A stretch of DNA of 64,000 nucleotides from Arenicola marina. Lineage: Eukaryota > Annelida > Polychaeta > Arenicolidae. Location of the stretch: assembly GCA_964019135.1 (NCBI GenBank), contig OZ025252.1, forward strand, positions 3,240,823 through 3,304,822, read 5' to 3'. The translations under genes were made by a program, and so were the position numbers. Positions 24,616-37,700 of the stretch are shown here, in pieces. The stretch's first letter is position 1; the number at the start of each line of letters is the position of its first letter. The notes under the pieces are model-generated. The model had not been told where the DNA came from, ran no database searches, and saw only the letters and a list, made by a program, of their open reading frames with translations.

Positions 24616-27054
24616 TACGGAAGCGTAGTTAGGACATGGATGAAAAAAATATTAATCCGTCCGGACAAAATATTAATCCGTCCGGACGAAATAATAATCC
24701 GTCCGGACGAAATAATAATCCGTCCGGACAAAATAATAATTTGTCCGTACAAAATAATAATCCGTCCGGACAAAATAATAATTTTTCAGGACAAAATAAT
24801 AATCCGTCCGGACAAAATAATAATTTTTCAGGACAAAATAATAATCCGTCCAGACAAAATAATAATCCGTCCAGACAAAATAATTAATTCATCCCTTCGG
24901 AGAACGCGTATGGTCGAGATGAAGCGTCCTCTTGTGGCATGCCAAGTTACTGCCACTTGGCGAAGTGTGGCGTTTTGGTGGCGGTGAATTTCCACGTGGT
25001 TACCACGTGGTCACCACGTAAAACCTGAATTTGGGCATGCGTGCAGCTGCTCATTGGGTTGCATCAAAAACTTTTTTTTCAGGCTTTCAAGATAGGTGGG
25101 GAGGGTCCACCCCCCCGGCGCTAAAGGGGGAGATACGCGGGTGCCCCTTATTTGATGCCTGAGAGAGCGGACATACGGAAGCCTCTTAAAATTAGGGCCA
25201 TGCATTCGTTAAATGCGTTGAAATCATTTATTCCCGGTTGAAATCATTCACTCCCGGTTGAAATCATTTATTCCCGGTGTATATAATTTACTCCTAGTTG
25301 AAATCATTTATTCTTGGGTAAAATCATTTATTCTGAGGTAAAATCATTTATTATTGGTTAAAATCATTTATTCTTGGTTAAGCTCATTTAGGCTATTCTT
25401 GGTTAAAATCATTTATTCTTGGTTAAAATCATAATTCATTTCCGGTTAAAAACATTTATTCCCGGTTCCGGTTAAAATAATTTAATCCCCCATTTAAATA
25501 TATCCCTAAAGAGCGGATATTTATTTGAAACTTGCGACCGGGTAGGGGGAGGGTTTGCCAGCCGGATCGAGCGGAATTGGTGGTAAAACGCCCGATCGAG
25601 TAGGTTTGCGCGGGGAAGAAAAAAAGAGTGGGGGACTTTAACGCGGAACCCCCCACACCTAGTGATGTACGTATTAAGTAACCCCCCACACCTAGCAATG
25701 TATTAAGTAACCCCCCTTCCCCCAAGAGATTTTTATGCAGATTTATAACCACGTGGCAATGTTTTCACCTGCGCGATAACGAGGCTCCGTATTTTCACCT
25801 ACTACGCATGCGCACCAAAATTGTGACGTCAGGCCATTTCTATGAATTCCCGCGTTGACGAAACACTTGAAACCCTTTTTCGCTACCCCGTGACATTGTC
25901 GCAAAATATTCGTTATGGAAGGCCGATGAAATATTATTTGGTCACTTTTTTGCAACTGGATAACTTTTTGATGTTCCTACACAACGGCACCGTTGGCAGT
26001 TGCTGGTCTGTTGGGTATGCTAGGAAACGCAGACATAATCATAACATTTCATCTTAGTGCAGTGGGGGCAACAAACTGGGTTTTCACTCAAACTATAACG
26101 CGCGGGCTAGGAGGGGGAAGGGGGGTTACTTAATACATTGCTAGGTGTGGCGGGTTCCGCGTTAAGGCCCCCCCCCCTTTTTTACCGCGAAAACCTACTC
26201 GGCGTTTTACCACAAAATTCCGCTCGGTCCGGCTGGCAGAGCCTCCCCCCACCCGGTCGCAAAAACCCCCCCACCCGGTTTTCAAAAAACTATCCGCTCT
26301 TTAGGGATATATTTAAACCGGGAATACATTATTTTAACCGAAACCGGGAATCAATGTTTGTAACCGGAACCGGGAATAAATGTTTTTAACCGGAACCGGG
26401 AATAAATGTTTTTAACCGGAACCGGGAATAAATGTTTTTAACCGGTAATCAATTATGATTTTAACCAAGAACAAATGATTTCAACTAGGAATAAATTATA
26501 TACACCGGGAATAAATGATTTAAACCGGGAGTAAATGATTTCAACCGGGAATAAATGATTTCGACGCATTTAACGAATGCATGGCCCTAATAGGCTTCCG
26601 TATGTCCGCTCTCTCAGGCATCATTTAAGGGGCACCCGCGTATCTCCCCCTTTAGCGCCAGGGGGGCGGACCCTCCCCACTTAACTTGAAAGCCTGAAAA
26701 AAATGTTTTTGATGCAACCCAATGAGCAGCTGCACGCATGCGCAAATTCAGGTTTTACGTGGTGACCACGTGGTAACCACGTGGAAATTCACCGCCACCA
26801 AAACGCCACACTTCGCCAAGTGGCAGTAACTTAGTATGCCACTAGAGGACGCTTCATCTCGACCATACGCGTTCTCCGAAGGGATGAATTAGTTATTTTG
26901 TCCGGACGGATTATTATTTTGTCCGGACAAATTATTATTTCGTCCGGACGGATTATTATTTTGTCCGGACAAATTATTATTTTGTCCGGACAAATTATTA
27001 TTTCGTCCGGATAAATTAATATTTTTTCATCCATGTCCTAACTACGCTTCCGTA
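24616..27054. mobile_element. Foldback-type element with about 1-kb inverted arms, between copies B and C
   Basis: Left arm (about 24,616-25,735) is repeated in inverse at about 26,105-27,054; both ends read TACGGAAGCGTAGTTAGGAC. Each arm holds two internal tandem arrays: 21-bp units around TCCGGACAAAATAATAAT, and about 20-bp units around AAATCATTTATTCCCGG. Between the arrays are matching unique blocks, including ACCACGTGG palindromes. The central 370 bp has no ORF of note. Flanks are CTGTAC and CTATAC, a possible imperfect target duplication. The homologous spacer after copy A (about 10,480) lacks the element. No transposase, so non-autonomous. The 21-bp period gives a false NNNPSGQ heptad ORF. 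Confidence 0.88.
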
Positions 27055-27199
27055 CTATACACATCCTGATTTTTGTGCAAAGAGTACTCAGGCTAGTTTT
27101 TTTTTTGCAATGTGAGCTTGAACCGCGCTACCGAAACCCTCTACATGGGAACTCATGGGAAATACATAGGAAGCATTGTCAAAAAAAAAGTAACGCGGC

Positions 27200-27397
27200 T
27201 CGGCTTCAAGGCCAATTGGTCGGATAAACGAGAGAAATTGGCACTTTGGTTGCAGAAAGGCCGTTTCGGTGTCGGATTCAAGCGATTGTCGGATTAAAGA
27301 GGGCAATTAGCATTGTGAAAATCTGTTATATATCGAACTGTGTCGGATAGCAGGATTTCCGGATTACCGGGTGACGGATAAACGAGGTCTGACTGTA
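27200..27397 (-). mobile_element. Possible remnant of a Tigger/pogo-like element end
   Basis: The right border, read on the - strand, is TA then CAGTCAGACCTCGTTTATCC, resembling Tigger termini (CAG...ACCTCGTTT) with TA target. Internal GTCGGATAAACGAG and GTCGGATTAAAGAG motifs recur. The other end was not found; assignment is by resemblance only. Confidence 0.4.
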
Positions 27398-28089
27398 AGT
27401 CGTGGATTTTGCTACAGAAATATGTTGTATACGTGGGACAATAGCATTTTCGCGACGATGATGACTTGCTCCTCATATTGATGACAATTAACTTTGATTA
27501 ATTAATGAAGGACATAAATATATATAAATTACCAGTTTTAAGCTTAAGTGATAACAGGCGATTACATATATATGGGTAAAACAGTAGTGGAATTACTTAC
27601 AAATGTCCTGACTTGTAAGCGTTAAAGTCTTCGTGCCACGATTTTGTCTTGCTCGGAGTTAACTGGGTTTAGGGAAGATATACAAATAACGATTTGTCTT
27701 AATGGGAGTTTACATTTAGTTATTCCACGATATCACTATAGACGCGTTCGTCAAAGTAGCAAAAGTGAGATCAGGCGGGGTTATTTCTTGGAGCATTGCA
27801 TCTGGACGTTATTTGAAAATTCCCCAATGATGTCACAAGATTGACAGGTGAGCTTTGATGCAGTTCGTTGACATCTGTGGTCGAGGGCGTGTATTATTGT
27901 TATGGTTGAGTGCGTTTCGCTGAGTTCAAGCCAACGAGCAGAGAGAATCTGAGTTTCAATATAAAAGCACATGCGTTTGCATTCCCCTTTGACGTCACTT
28001 TCCTTCTACTATTTGGGGCGTTACAGCTCGATAACATAAGCGAGGAAGCAGCAGATTAATATGAGCTAAAGTTGTTTTGGCGTGGCACG
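27398..28089. other. Spacer upstream of copy C
   Basis: 27,407-27,600 aligns with 12,092-12,290 in the spacer before copy B. 27,600-28,089 has no match in the window and no gene that I recognise. Confidence 0.5.
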
Positions 28090-28460
28090 AACACTTTAAT
28101 TCGGTCTTCCTGAGGAAGAAAGCGGGTGGACCTTTGCTATATGTTGAGCGGTTGCGCGGTATAGCTTTAGAAGTTTACAAGATTATCAACAAGATTGAGC
28201 GGTCACCTTCTTGACATGAAGCATTTAAGTCAAAGTAATTATGCGTTGAAAAATGAACCAACTCTATGTATACCACGCGTTAAGATAACAGCCTATGACC
28301 AAAATTTAATGAAGTATCGAGGCAGCAAGTTATGGAATATGCTCAGCAAAGAAACAAAGTTAATGAAATATGCTAAGGAATTCGAAACAATGCTGTCAAC
28401 CTCGGATGTGTTCATGTGTCACTGTAATTCGTGCACATTGTGCAACATAGGTAACGGATA
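28090..28460 (+). pseudogene. 3' fragment of a non-LTR retrotransposon ORF
   Basis: First segment reads LLYVERLRGIALEVYKIINK, the second (28,195-28,461) NYALKNEPTLCIP...YRGSKLWNML...FETMLS, ending in CHCNSCTLC. This is the typical C-terminal tail of many animal LINE reverse transcriptases (LP-L-R---AI-V-KI; R-----P--R-----S--Y-G---WN-LP; cysteine-rich end). There is a stop and shift between the two segments near 28,190, and the RT core is absent, so it is a 5'-truncated relic. It lies in the C spacer only. Confidence 0.6.
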
Positions 28461-28507
28461 AGGTTCAAATAGGTGATAGAATGGTTGATATTTATTATCA
28501 TGGATAT

Positions 28508-28719
28508 TGTGTTATCATATGTTTGCTTGAAACTCGAACAGAAACCCTCTCCATTAGTGAGCATGCAGGAAGAAGAAATAGTTATCTAACCAGAACAGAA
28601 GGCCAACTGTCAATATATTCTCATGAAACTTTATCGCAGGGTGAACTTGATATTATCGGGGCTTTCGCTGATTGTAGTTCATAGTTCATTGGCTGACAAG
28701 GCGGTGGACAGACCCCAGG
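28508..28719 (+). promoter_or_regulatory. Conserved 5' flank/5' UTR of copy C
   Basis: Counterpart of the block before copy B; shares GAAACTCGAACAGAAACCCT and the GACCCCAGG context just before the ATG. A CAATATATT lies about 105 bp upstream of the ATG at the position of the TATA-like site in B. Confidence 0.5.
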
Positions 28720-31700
28720 ATGAAGCACACAACACATACTGTGGGCGCCATTTTGTTTCTTGCCTGTTTGGCGCTTTCGCAAGCTGCCAACTGGAGCTGG
28801 GTAAGTGACATGCGAGGTGTGATGCTGGGTCTCCCTAATTTGTATTTATACCAATGAGTGTAAAAGACTAAGTGGCAATATAGCGAAATGGATATTAGAT
28901 CTTTTCGTACAGAATATCGTAATAATTAATCGATATTTAAACATTAATAAATTACAAACTCATTATGCAAAAATGTGAACACAGCTAGTACGGAATAGAT
29001 GTGATTGCAAACTAGATTTAAATATTTAAAAAAAAAACACATTACTCTAGGTACCATAGTGCGGCTCGGTTGTGTTGTCACTACAATATATCGGAAGGGT
29101 CACATAAGTTTCATGACCTTTGACCTATCAGGATGACGTCACTCCCCTTGACGAGTACCTGGCTCGCCCTGACGATGACATTTTCGGTTGGGAGGTTATC
29201 GACTTCTATAACATGTCGAACTTGGGCTGCAATGCGCATGTCCTCAATGTGACGTCACACAGGTGGATGACACGTGAGTTAATATCCACCAAAGTGATCT
29301 ACTGCTATATGTTATGCTTCAATTATATTTTCTGACCTCATTAAAGTGATTTCGAGCGAAATTTGCCAGTGTTACCATAACTAAATTATGGCTCTATTGT
29401 TTCAACGTAACATTTATTATGACTCGTTCATTTTCTTTGTTTACCCTTTCCTCTTTTCAGCTGAGCACAGCAACAGGCACATCTGGTTCCACTTCCAGCT
29501 GATCTTCTTGCCCCTGGATGAACCGGACTTCACCGACTCCGCCTTCCTCTTCATCGAGGGTGGTAGAACCAGCTCAGGGTGCGTATGCTTGTAGAACTAC
29601 TGGACAGTGAATCAGTCCGACTTGAGAAAGCGAGGCCTGTTATGCCTAGGCTTGTTAATGGACCATTGTGACCCTGGGACAAAAAAATCCACGTAATCTC
29701 CTAGCATAGAGAAATGGGGATAATTCTCTGTTTAATGTGGGTCACTTCAGGCCGGGAAGCACCTGACCGACAATCGGAAATAAACTCTGTACCTATAGTA
29801 CCTATAGTCGGGAACATAGCAGATGACGAAGACACCCTCCCCGCTAACCAGAGAGATCTGTGACAAAACATAATTTAAAAACATTTGTGAAGAAAAGTGT
29901 AGTTAGTTTGCAATGTAGCGAAGCGGCTCTGAAAATCAAACTTTGTCAAAAGTTGTTTAAAATAGTAGCTATGTAAAATATGACCATACAAGTTCTGCAA
30001 GATATGCTTATGAGCATTTTACCCGTAGATAAGTTATTATGAAGTTCTGTTGCAGCCCCCCAGGGCCTGACAATGAATTCGTTACCTTCCTGTGCGGCTT
30101 CACCGGCTTGACCAATACGGTGTCCTCGCTGCACACCATCAATCCGAACCAGCCAATCATATATGCCGTAAGTAGGTCCATGCCATGGTTACTGCGCATG
30201 CGGCATAAACGCTACAACAGTTGCACATGTTAATTATAAGACTAAGCTGATAACAACGCAAAAAAATACAACCAAAGTGCCACATGGCTTAATTTTAACA
30301 TTTGGATGCAAAATTATTTTAAGTGAACAACGCCAAACCAAGTTTAGGTCCCATTATTGTCGTATGTTTACCTTTATGTCTATGTCATGGAGAAACCGAA
30401 GCACATATCCATGAATACAATATATCCCTTCGACATCAGAATTATCTGTGTCTCTAGTATTGCAGCTCACCTATCCACATTGCACTCATCTACAACCTCC
30501 CACATAGGCCTACTCCACATGCATGTTATACGTGTCCATAAAAATGAACAGGTCGGGCCTATGTTTTTGCAATTGGTTTATCAGTCCGACTTGAGAAAGC
30601 GAGGCCTGTTATGCCTAGGCTTGTTAATGGACTATTGTGACCCTGGGACAAAAATATCCACGTAATCTCCTAGCATAGAGAAATGGGGATAATTCTCTGT
30701 TTAATGTGGGTCACTTCAGGCCGGGAAGCACCTGACCGACAATCGGGAATAAACTCTGTACCTATAGTACCTATAGTCGGGAACATAGCAGATGACGAAG
30801 ACACCCGCCCCGCTAACCAGAGAGATCTGTGACAAAACATAATTTAAAAACGTTTGTGAAGAAAAGTGCGTGTTTAGTGTTTTCATGGAAATAAACTAGT
30901 ATATTTTATTGGAGTGTATTCTAATTTATGAAACTTCAATAGATAACTGTTTACCTTGAATAGAAAAGTAACCCTTTAACGGGTATACTGTTATCATGTG
31001 ATGATGTATTATGTTAAAAGAATATGTTTACATATCATGAACATCCTTTGGCCAGCACGCGTTACGAGTTGCGCATGATTTCTCATTGGCATTGCAGGAT
31101 GATCCCGAACAGAAGTCTAGGACGGAAGGCGACTCAATTTCCTACACGTGGCGCCAGTATCTGGACAATCCGGATAACCCCGAGAAGATTCTGGAGTTCC
31201 CCCAGGCCAAGGTAACTTACTGGGTATTGTAATGTTCATACAGCACTTACCACTGGTGGATTATTATTAAAAGATTCTGGAGTTCCACCAGGCCAAGGTA
31301 ACTTACTGGGTATTGTAATGTTCATACAGCACTTACCACTGGTGGATGATTATTAAAAGATTCTGGAGTTCCCCCAGGCCAAGGTAACATACTGGGTATT
31401 GTAATGTTCATACAGCACTTAACACTGGTGGATGATTATTAAAAGATTCTGGAGTTCCACCAGGCCAAGGTAACTTACTGAATACTGAAATGCAAATACA
31501 ACATACAGTATATTAAGCCCAAGAAGCCAGTCCAAAGATTAAAGTCAGAGCAGTATATAGTCACTTCAGTCCATTGCACAATAGACCGGTTTGTTTATAT
31601 ATTATAAACCCATGGCATATTTTGTTCGAAACAATTGCCTTTCTATCGCCATACTTAATATTAATTTTACTGTTTCAACAAAATGTGAATAAGTGAGGGG

Positions 31701-34700
31701 CCGCCTGAACTATATATTCAGATTAGTTAGAGTAACTGAATAATATGTATGAATTTTGTTCCAAAGTGACTACCACGGGGAACACCACAGTTTTCAACCT
31801 AAATAAGGGTCGTTCAATGTTGACCTTAAATGCCAACACATGCCTCAATGATGGCTGTCTAAAGTATGACTTGAATCTCCATCTAGGGGGCAGTTCGTGC
31901 CATGGATGCCCTGCAGCAGTGGGGAACAGCCAACCTTCCCGGCTCCAACTTCCAGAACTTCATGGTCGGCGGTGGATCAAAGGTCAGTGACCAGCAACAG
32001 TAGGGGTCTCAAAGGGGGGATCCAGTGTCTGTTTTTCAAAATGCTCAGCGTCGAACATCGATTTTTTGCGACGTTCCGTGTCGATTTTTTAACTATATTT
32101 GTCGCGTGTCGCCATTTACCCCATTCAGACCCCTAAAAGTAAACGCCAATATATAATCTGGCTGTTCATGATCTAATCCTTAAAATAGTCCGATGGCAGG
32201 CTGCGGAATTGTTGAAAAAGTTGATGCTTGTCTCTCGTGTTGACAGAGAGGCATGGCCTCCTGGATGGCTGCCGCGGGCGACCGAAGGGTGAAAGCCGTG
32301 TCCCCTCTAGTCATCTCCATTCTCAACACACAGCAAGTGAGTGAATATCTAGTATCATTTACTGCTACTCGGCCGTGTAGCAACAGCTTTCTTTCCATGG
32401 CTGTTTAAATACTAACTGGATATTTTACCTGTATACGTTGCTACAGGGATAGGAAATATATTGGGTAATTATATGTCGCACATCAATCTTCGACATAAAG
32501 GGGAAAGCGTTTCCCACCATATGCCACCGCATACCACCGTATTCAGTATTGAAGCCGGGCGCGTATGGTGCTTTGCGTGCAACTTATGATGTCTATCTTC
32601 AGAACTTCCACCACACATACGAGAACCTCGGCGGCTGGTCGTTCGCCTTGGCGGACTACTGGGAGAAGAACATCACCAGGGATCTTGATACCCCGGAGTT
32701 CACGAGCCTCTTGGAAAACGTCGACCCTTATAGTGAGAGACTCCACCTTGCAGTCACTTTCCTCGATTAAACATTATGTAGAAATTTCTAAAAATATCAT
32801 ACCCCTGTGGGACGGCCTAAAGTATGCGAATATTGGGATGTAGTATCTGTACCATTCATTGAATACATAACAAATACAGTGCTAGTGTAAACAGATATAT
32901 CTAAATGCTCATAGAGGAAATTTCTACAGTAGTAATCACTTATAAGTAAGTATTTGTTATAATTAATTGACCATACTTTGATCTTATGAGAGGTAAATTC
33001 ACACTTTTTATTAAGAAGATAATATTCATTTCAAATAGCGGTTTTGAAGTATAAAACATTTCTCACGGGAAACCACATCTATCTTTGCTTTGAGAATCCC
33101 TAAAACCCAGACTTCTCTCATATCCAGGTTACCGTGCCAGGATGGAAATGCCGAAGCTAATTGGTTGTGCTACTGGCGATGAATTCTTCGGTCCCGATGA
33201 TTCCTACGACTTCTTCGACGGCCTCTCCTACCCCAAATACATGTTGTACGTCTTAACGCGAGGCTGGTTCCAATACACGGTGGTATTCCACGCGTCCGTT
33301 AGTACAACATGTATATGTGATATAAGATAAGAAAGATATGGCGTATGAAGACAAGTGCATCCCATGCTGGTACATTACTACATATTTGCATATTCATCAT
33401 CACAGGATGTTACAGAACGCAGAGCATACGTTGATCGGCAAGTACAGACGACTTTCGAAGGCCATGGCTGCCATGTGGATGGCGCACCTCCGGGTACGCC
33501 GCTCACTGCAGTGACAACCAAACCACGCCTGGTGCAGTAGTTAGCTTACGAATCCGGGCCCAGGCACCTATTCTCGGGGCATGTTTCATCCATTCTTTCT
33601 TCTTCGCCTCTTGGCCCAGTGGGCACACAAATAGCCTGAAACGCAGATTCATAGAATTTAGACCATTGTCGGAGACTCGACCGTTCATAACATTTTACAA
33701 AATATACTTCATGTAGATGCATATATCTTCATGTAGATGCCTTTTGCGTTACACATTGACGCTGTTGATAAGGCTAACAATAGCAAAAATGTCAATTAAG
33801 TCAACTAGACTGTAATCACTAGATTTGTACGTCAATTATTCCTTTTCTCGCAGGGTCTGACCATGCCGCAGCTGACCTGGGTCATGAGTGAGGTAAGATT
33901 ATAATGCGTCTTAAACATTTATCTCTGTATATGAACGTGTATTAACGCTGTCTCTTCGTATGAATACAGATTGCAGGAATCTGACAGTAGTTTATCGTGT
34001 TCTCTGGGTTAGCATGGTAAAGCAAGGAAAATAGTGTGTGCTTATAAACGTGTAAACGTATTCCTTGATTACGCTCGCATTGTTACTGGAAGATTGAGGC
34101 TTCTATCGGCGTGAAAAATAGAACAAAATCCATAAGGACCATTTTGTCGAGTGACTCGTGCCAGACAGATCATGCTGGCTACCTCAAGCTCTTTATGTCA
34201 AGACCAATTCAGTGGCAATCGTTTTTTTTTGCTGTGGCTCTGTTTGTTGCTATATCCGCCTTGACCAAAGTCTCTTATCATTGAGTTTGACTGATATCTA
34301 CATGTGGCAGTCTTGATGCTTCTTGGTCAAAAGATGGCTTTACTCTTGGCGTTGAACTGTTGACGACCACACTGTCCTTCCAATGTTTCTGCAAGAGTGG
34401 TTTATATTGTTACCTTCAGACGCCGACAGGGGGCCGCCTCGACTTGACGACTGACACCGTGCCCTCCGATGTCATCGCCTACTATGGTGACAACCACGAT
34501 GACGTCAGGTCAGAGCCGGATGAATTCGATTGCTTTTGATATTTTTACAAGAGGGTTACCTTTATTCCAATGTGTACTCACTGGTTTCTTGAAATTATTC
34601 GGGCGAAACCATTCGATCAAGGAATACATATGTGATATATGTATATATGATATGTATATATTAAGTATCAACGCTCAATTGAAAATGAGGGACTCACTCA

Positions 34701-37700
34701 TAATACCGTGTTCTTCGGGTTATATGTAATTGTATCAATTAATAATCAAGAGGACAAGCAAAAGAAGAAGAAGCAGAAGGGAAAGATATACGCTAATATT
34801 CCCCTTTACTCGGATTGCGTGGCTTAGATCTAATTAATACCCTTCGCAGAAAGTTTATATCGCGCCACGCTATGTTTTAAATCCTTCATGCACGTCATCT
34901 ACGCAAGACCAGCGGTTGGCGAAAAGAATAACCATGTATATATTTTAAACTGTTATTGTTGTTTTCAGGAGAGATTTCCGTGTAGTATCTATTGAGCCCG
35001 GAGATATTCTGCAGCCGACTGGATGGAGAAACATCTCCACAGAGATTGTCAAAGTGGTAAGTACTTATTGGCATTTCTCGTGCGTCACGCTGTCTCTACA
35101 CACCTCACGTTTCGAGATAGCGCATTGACAAACTGGCACACAACTTGTAGTGCTGCCCTCTAGTGATGATGAAATGCGCTTCCATCTAGTAGGTCATTTG
35201 CCAACAATATGCAAGGCTGGCGTGCAAAAACATGAATTCTGAGATGAGTATGTAGCGGAGATGTAGCTCTGATCAACACTGGTTTGGCCTTGGTTAATGT
35301 ATTGCGATCTCCTGCAGTTCGTGAATAAGGCAATCGATTACGCCCTTGACGCGGCCTCGCTCGCTGGTTCAAGATGAATATAGAATTCAGGTTCACAATA
35401 CATGACATTTTGAATCCGATTTATTTATTCGAATATGATCGATTGAAGCAATTATTTACTGAATTCTGAAATTATGTTTAGGATAAAACTCCTGGGGGGG
35501 GGGGCACTACATTACTAGAGAACATTTGGAGAGTGAGAGAAAAGTGAGCGGTTTTGTCATTGAGAAAGAATTTTTTGGTTAAAAAAGGCATCTAAAATAG
35601 ACACTGACAGAAAGTTTTGGTTCAAAATGGATCTAAAATAGACACTGACAGAAATTGTTGGTTCAAAATGCATCTAAAATAGACACTAACACAAATGTGT
35701 GATTAGAAAGGCATCTAAAATAGGCACAGACAGAAATTTGTTGTTAAAAAAGGCATCACAAATAGACACTGACATTCATGACAAATTGTTTGAAGGTTAA
35801 TCATTTGAACACGTTTGATATCAACTGAACTATATAGTCAAGAACTGCAATTTTGAGAAAGATCAGATAGGTACATCGAGAGAAATTGTAGATTTATGCT
35901 CTTGATGTTGAGAGCATACGGTCATTTGGGCGGCATATATGCATACACCTAACTATATGTACGGGATAAAACTATATTAGATTGTTATCATGTGGTGAAG
36001 ACAGATTGTGTCTGGGCAGTGGTAAATCTGTAGCTTCATGTTAAGGAATATGAAAACCGGATAGCTCATATAGCATAACCAAGTCCAGAAATATATGTTA
36101 GCCTAGCGATATAGAGTGATTGAACTCCCGATCAGACCCCTCATGTAAACTTGTTTTTCTTCCAGGATGATTACAATTATTACATCGAGGTTGAGCTCTC
36201 ACCGAATGCTACGTTCAGAGGCTTCTTCTTCAACGTGAGTCACGTGACGGATAGGCCGGGTGGGGGGGGTGGAGTTAAAGATTGCTATAGCTAACCAAGG
36301 CCATGGGAGCTAACCAAGACTATGGAAGCCAACCAAGACTATGGTAGTTAGCCAAGGGTATGGGAGCTAAGCAAGGCTAATGGAGCTAACCAGGGCGGTG
36401 GTAGCTAACCAAGGCTATTCAAGCTAACCAAAGCTATGTGAGCTAACCAAGGCTATTGGCGCTAACCAAGGCTATGTGCGCTAACCAAAGCTATAGGAGC
36501 TAACCAAGGCTATGGAAGCTAACCAAGGCTATGGCAGCTACCCAAGGCTATGCAGCTAACCAATGCCATGGGAGCTAACCAAGGCTATGGCAGCTAACCA
36601 AGTCTATGGCAGCTAACCAAGGCCATGAGAGCTAACAAAGGCTATGACAGCTAATCAAGGCTATGGGAGCTAATCAAGGCTATGGCAGCTACCCAGGGTG
36701 GTGGTAGATAACCAAGGCTATGGGAGCTGCCAATACCATGGGAGCTACCTAAGGCTATGAGAGCGACCAATAGTATGGGAGCTACCCAAGGCTATGGGAG
36801 CTACCAAGGCTATGGCAGCTAACCAATGCTATGGCAGCTAACCAAGGCCATGAGAGCTAACCCAGGCTATGGGAGCTAACCAAGGCTATGGGAGCTACCA
36901 AGGCTATGGCAGCTAACCAATGCTATGGTAGCTAACCAAGGCCATGAGAGCTAACCAAGGCTATGAGAGCTAACCAATACTATGGGAGCTACCCTAAGCT
37001 ATGGGAGGTACCAATATTATGGGAGCTAACCAAGGCTATGGTAGCTACTCAAGGCTATGGCAGCTAAGCAAGGCCACGAGAGCTAACCAAGGCTATGGAA
37101 GCTAACCAAGGCTATGGCAGCTACCCAGGGTGGTGGTAGATAACCAAGGCTATGGAAGCTACCAATACTATGGGAGCTACCCAAGGCTATGAGAGCGACC
37201 AATAGTATGGGAGCTACCCAAGGCTATGGCAGCTACCAAGGCTATGGCAGCTAACCAATGCTATGGCAGCTAACTAAGGCCATGAGAGCTAACCAAGGCT
37301 ATGGGAGATAACCAAGGCTATGGAAGCTACCCAAGGTGGTGGTAGATAACCAAGGCTATGGGAACTACCAATACAATGGGAGCTACCCAAGGCTATGAGA
37401 GCGACCAATAGTATGGCAGCTACCCAGGGTTATGGGAGCTAACCAAGGCTATGGCAGCTAACCAAGGCTATGGCAGCTACCAAGGCTATGGCAGCTAACC
37501 CAGGCTATGTGAGCTACCAATATTATGGGACCTACCTAGCCCTGACGCATGGCCCTCACGACCTCAACCCTAACGGGGGTGTAAGGGCCATGCCATACAC
37601 ACGGTCAAAACAGTAGCATTGCATCACCCAGCTCGCTTCGATGAATGATTTTCGATTATGACGACGAACCTACCTCTCCTAATCGGCTCGACCCTCTTCT

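Noticed and set aside
24636-24987. Heptad-repeat protein (NNNPSGQ)
   Set aside because: Product of the 21-bp subrepeat in the foldback arm; mirrored on the other arm, no start context or flanking coding sequence.
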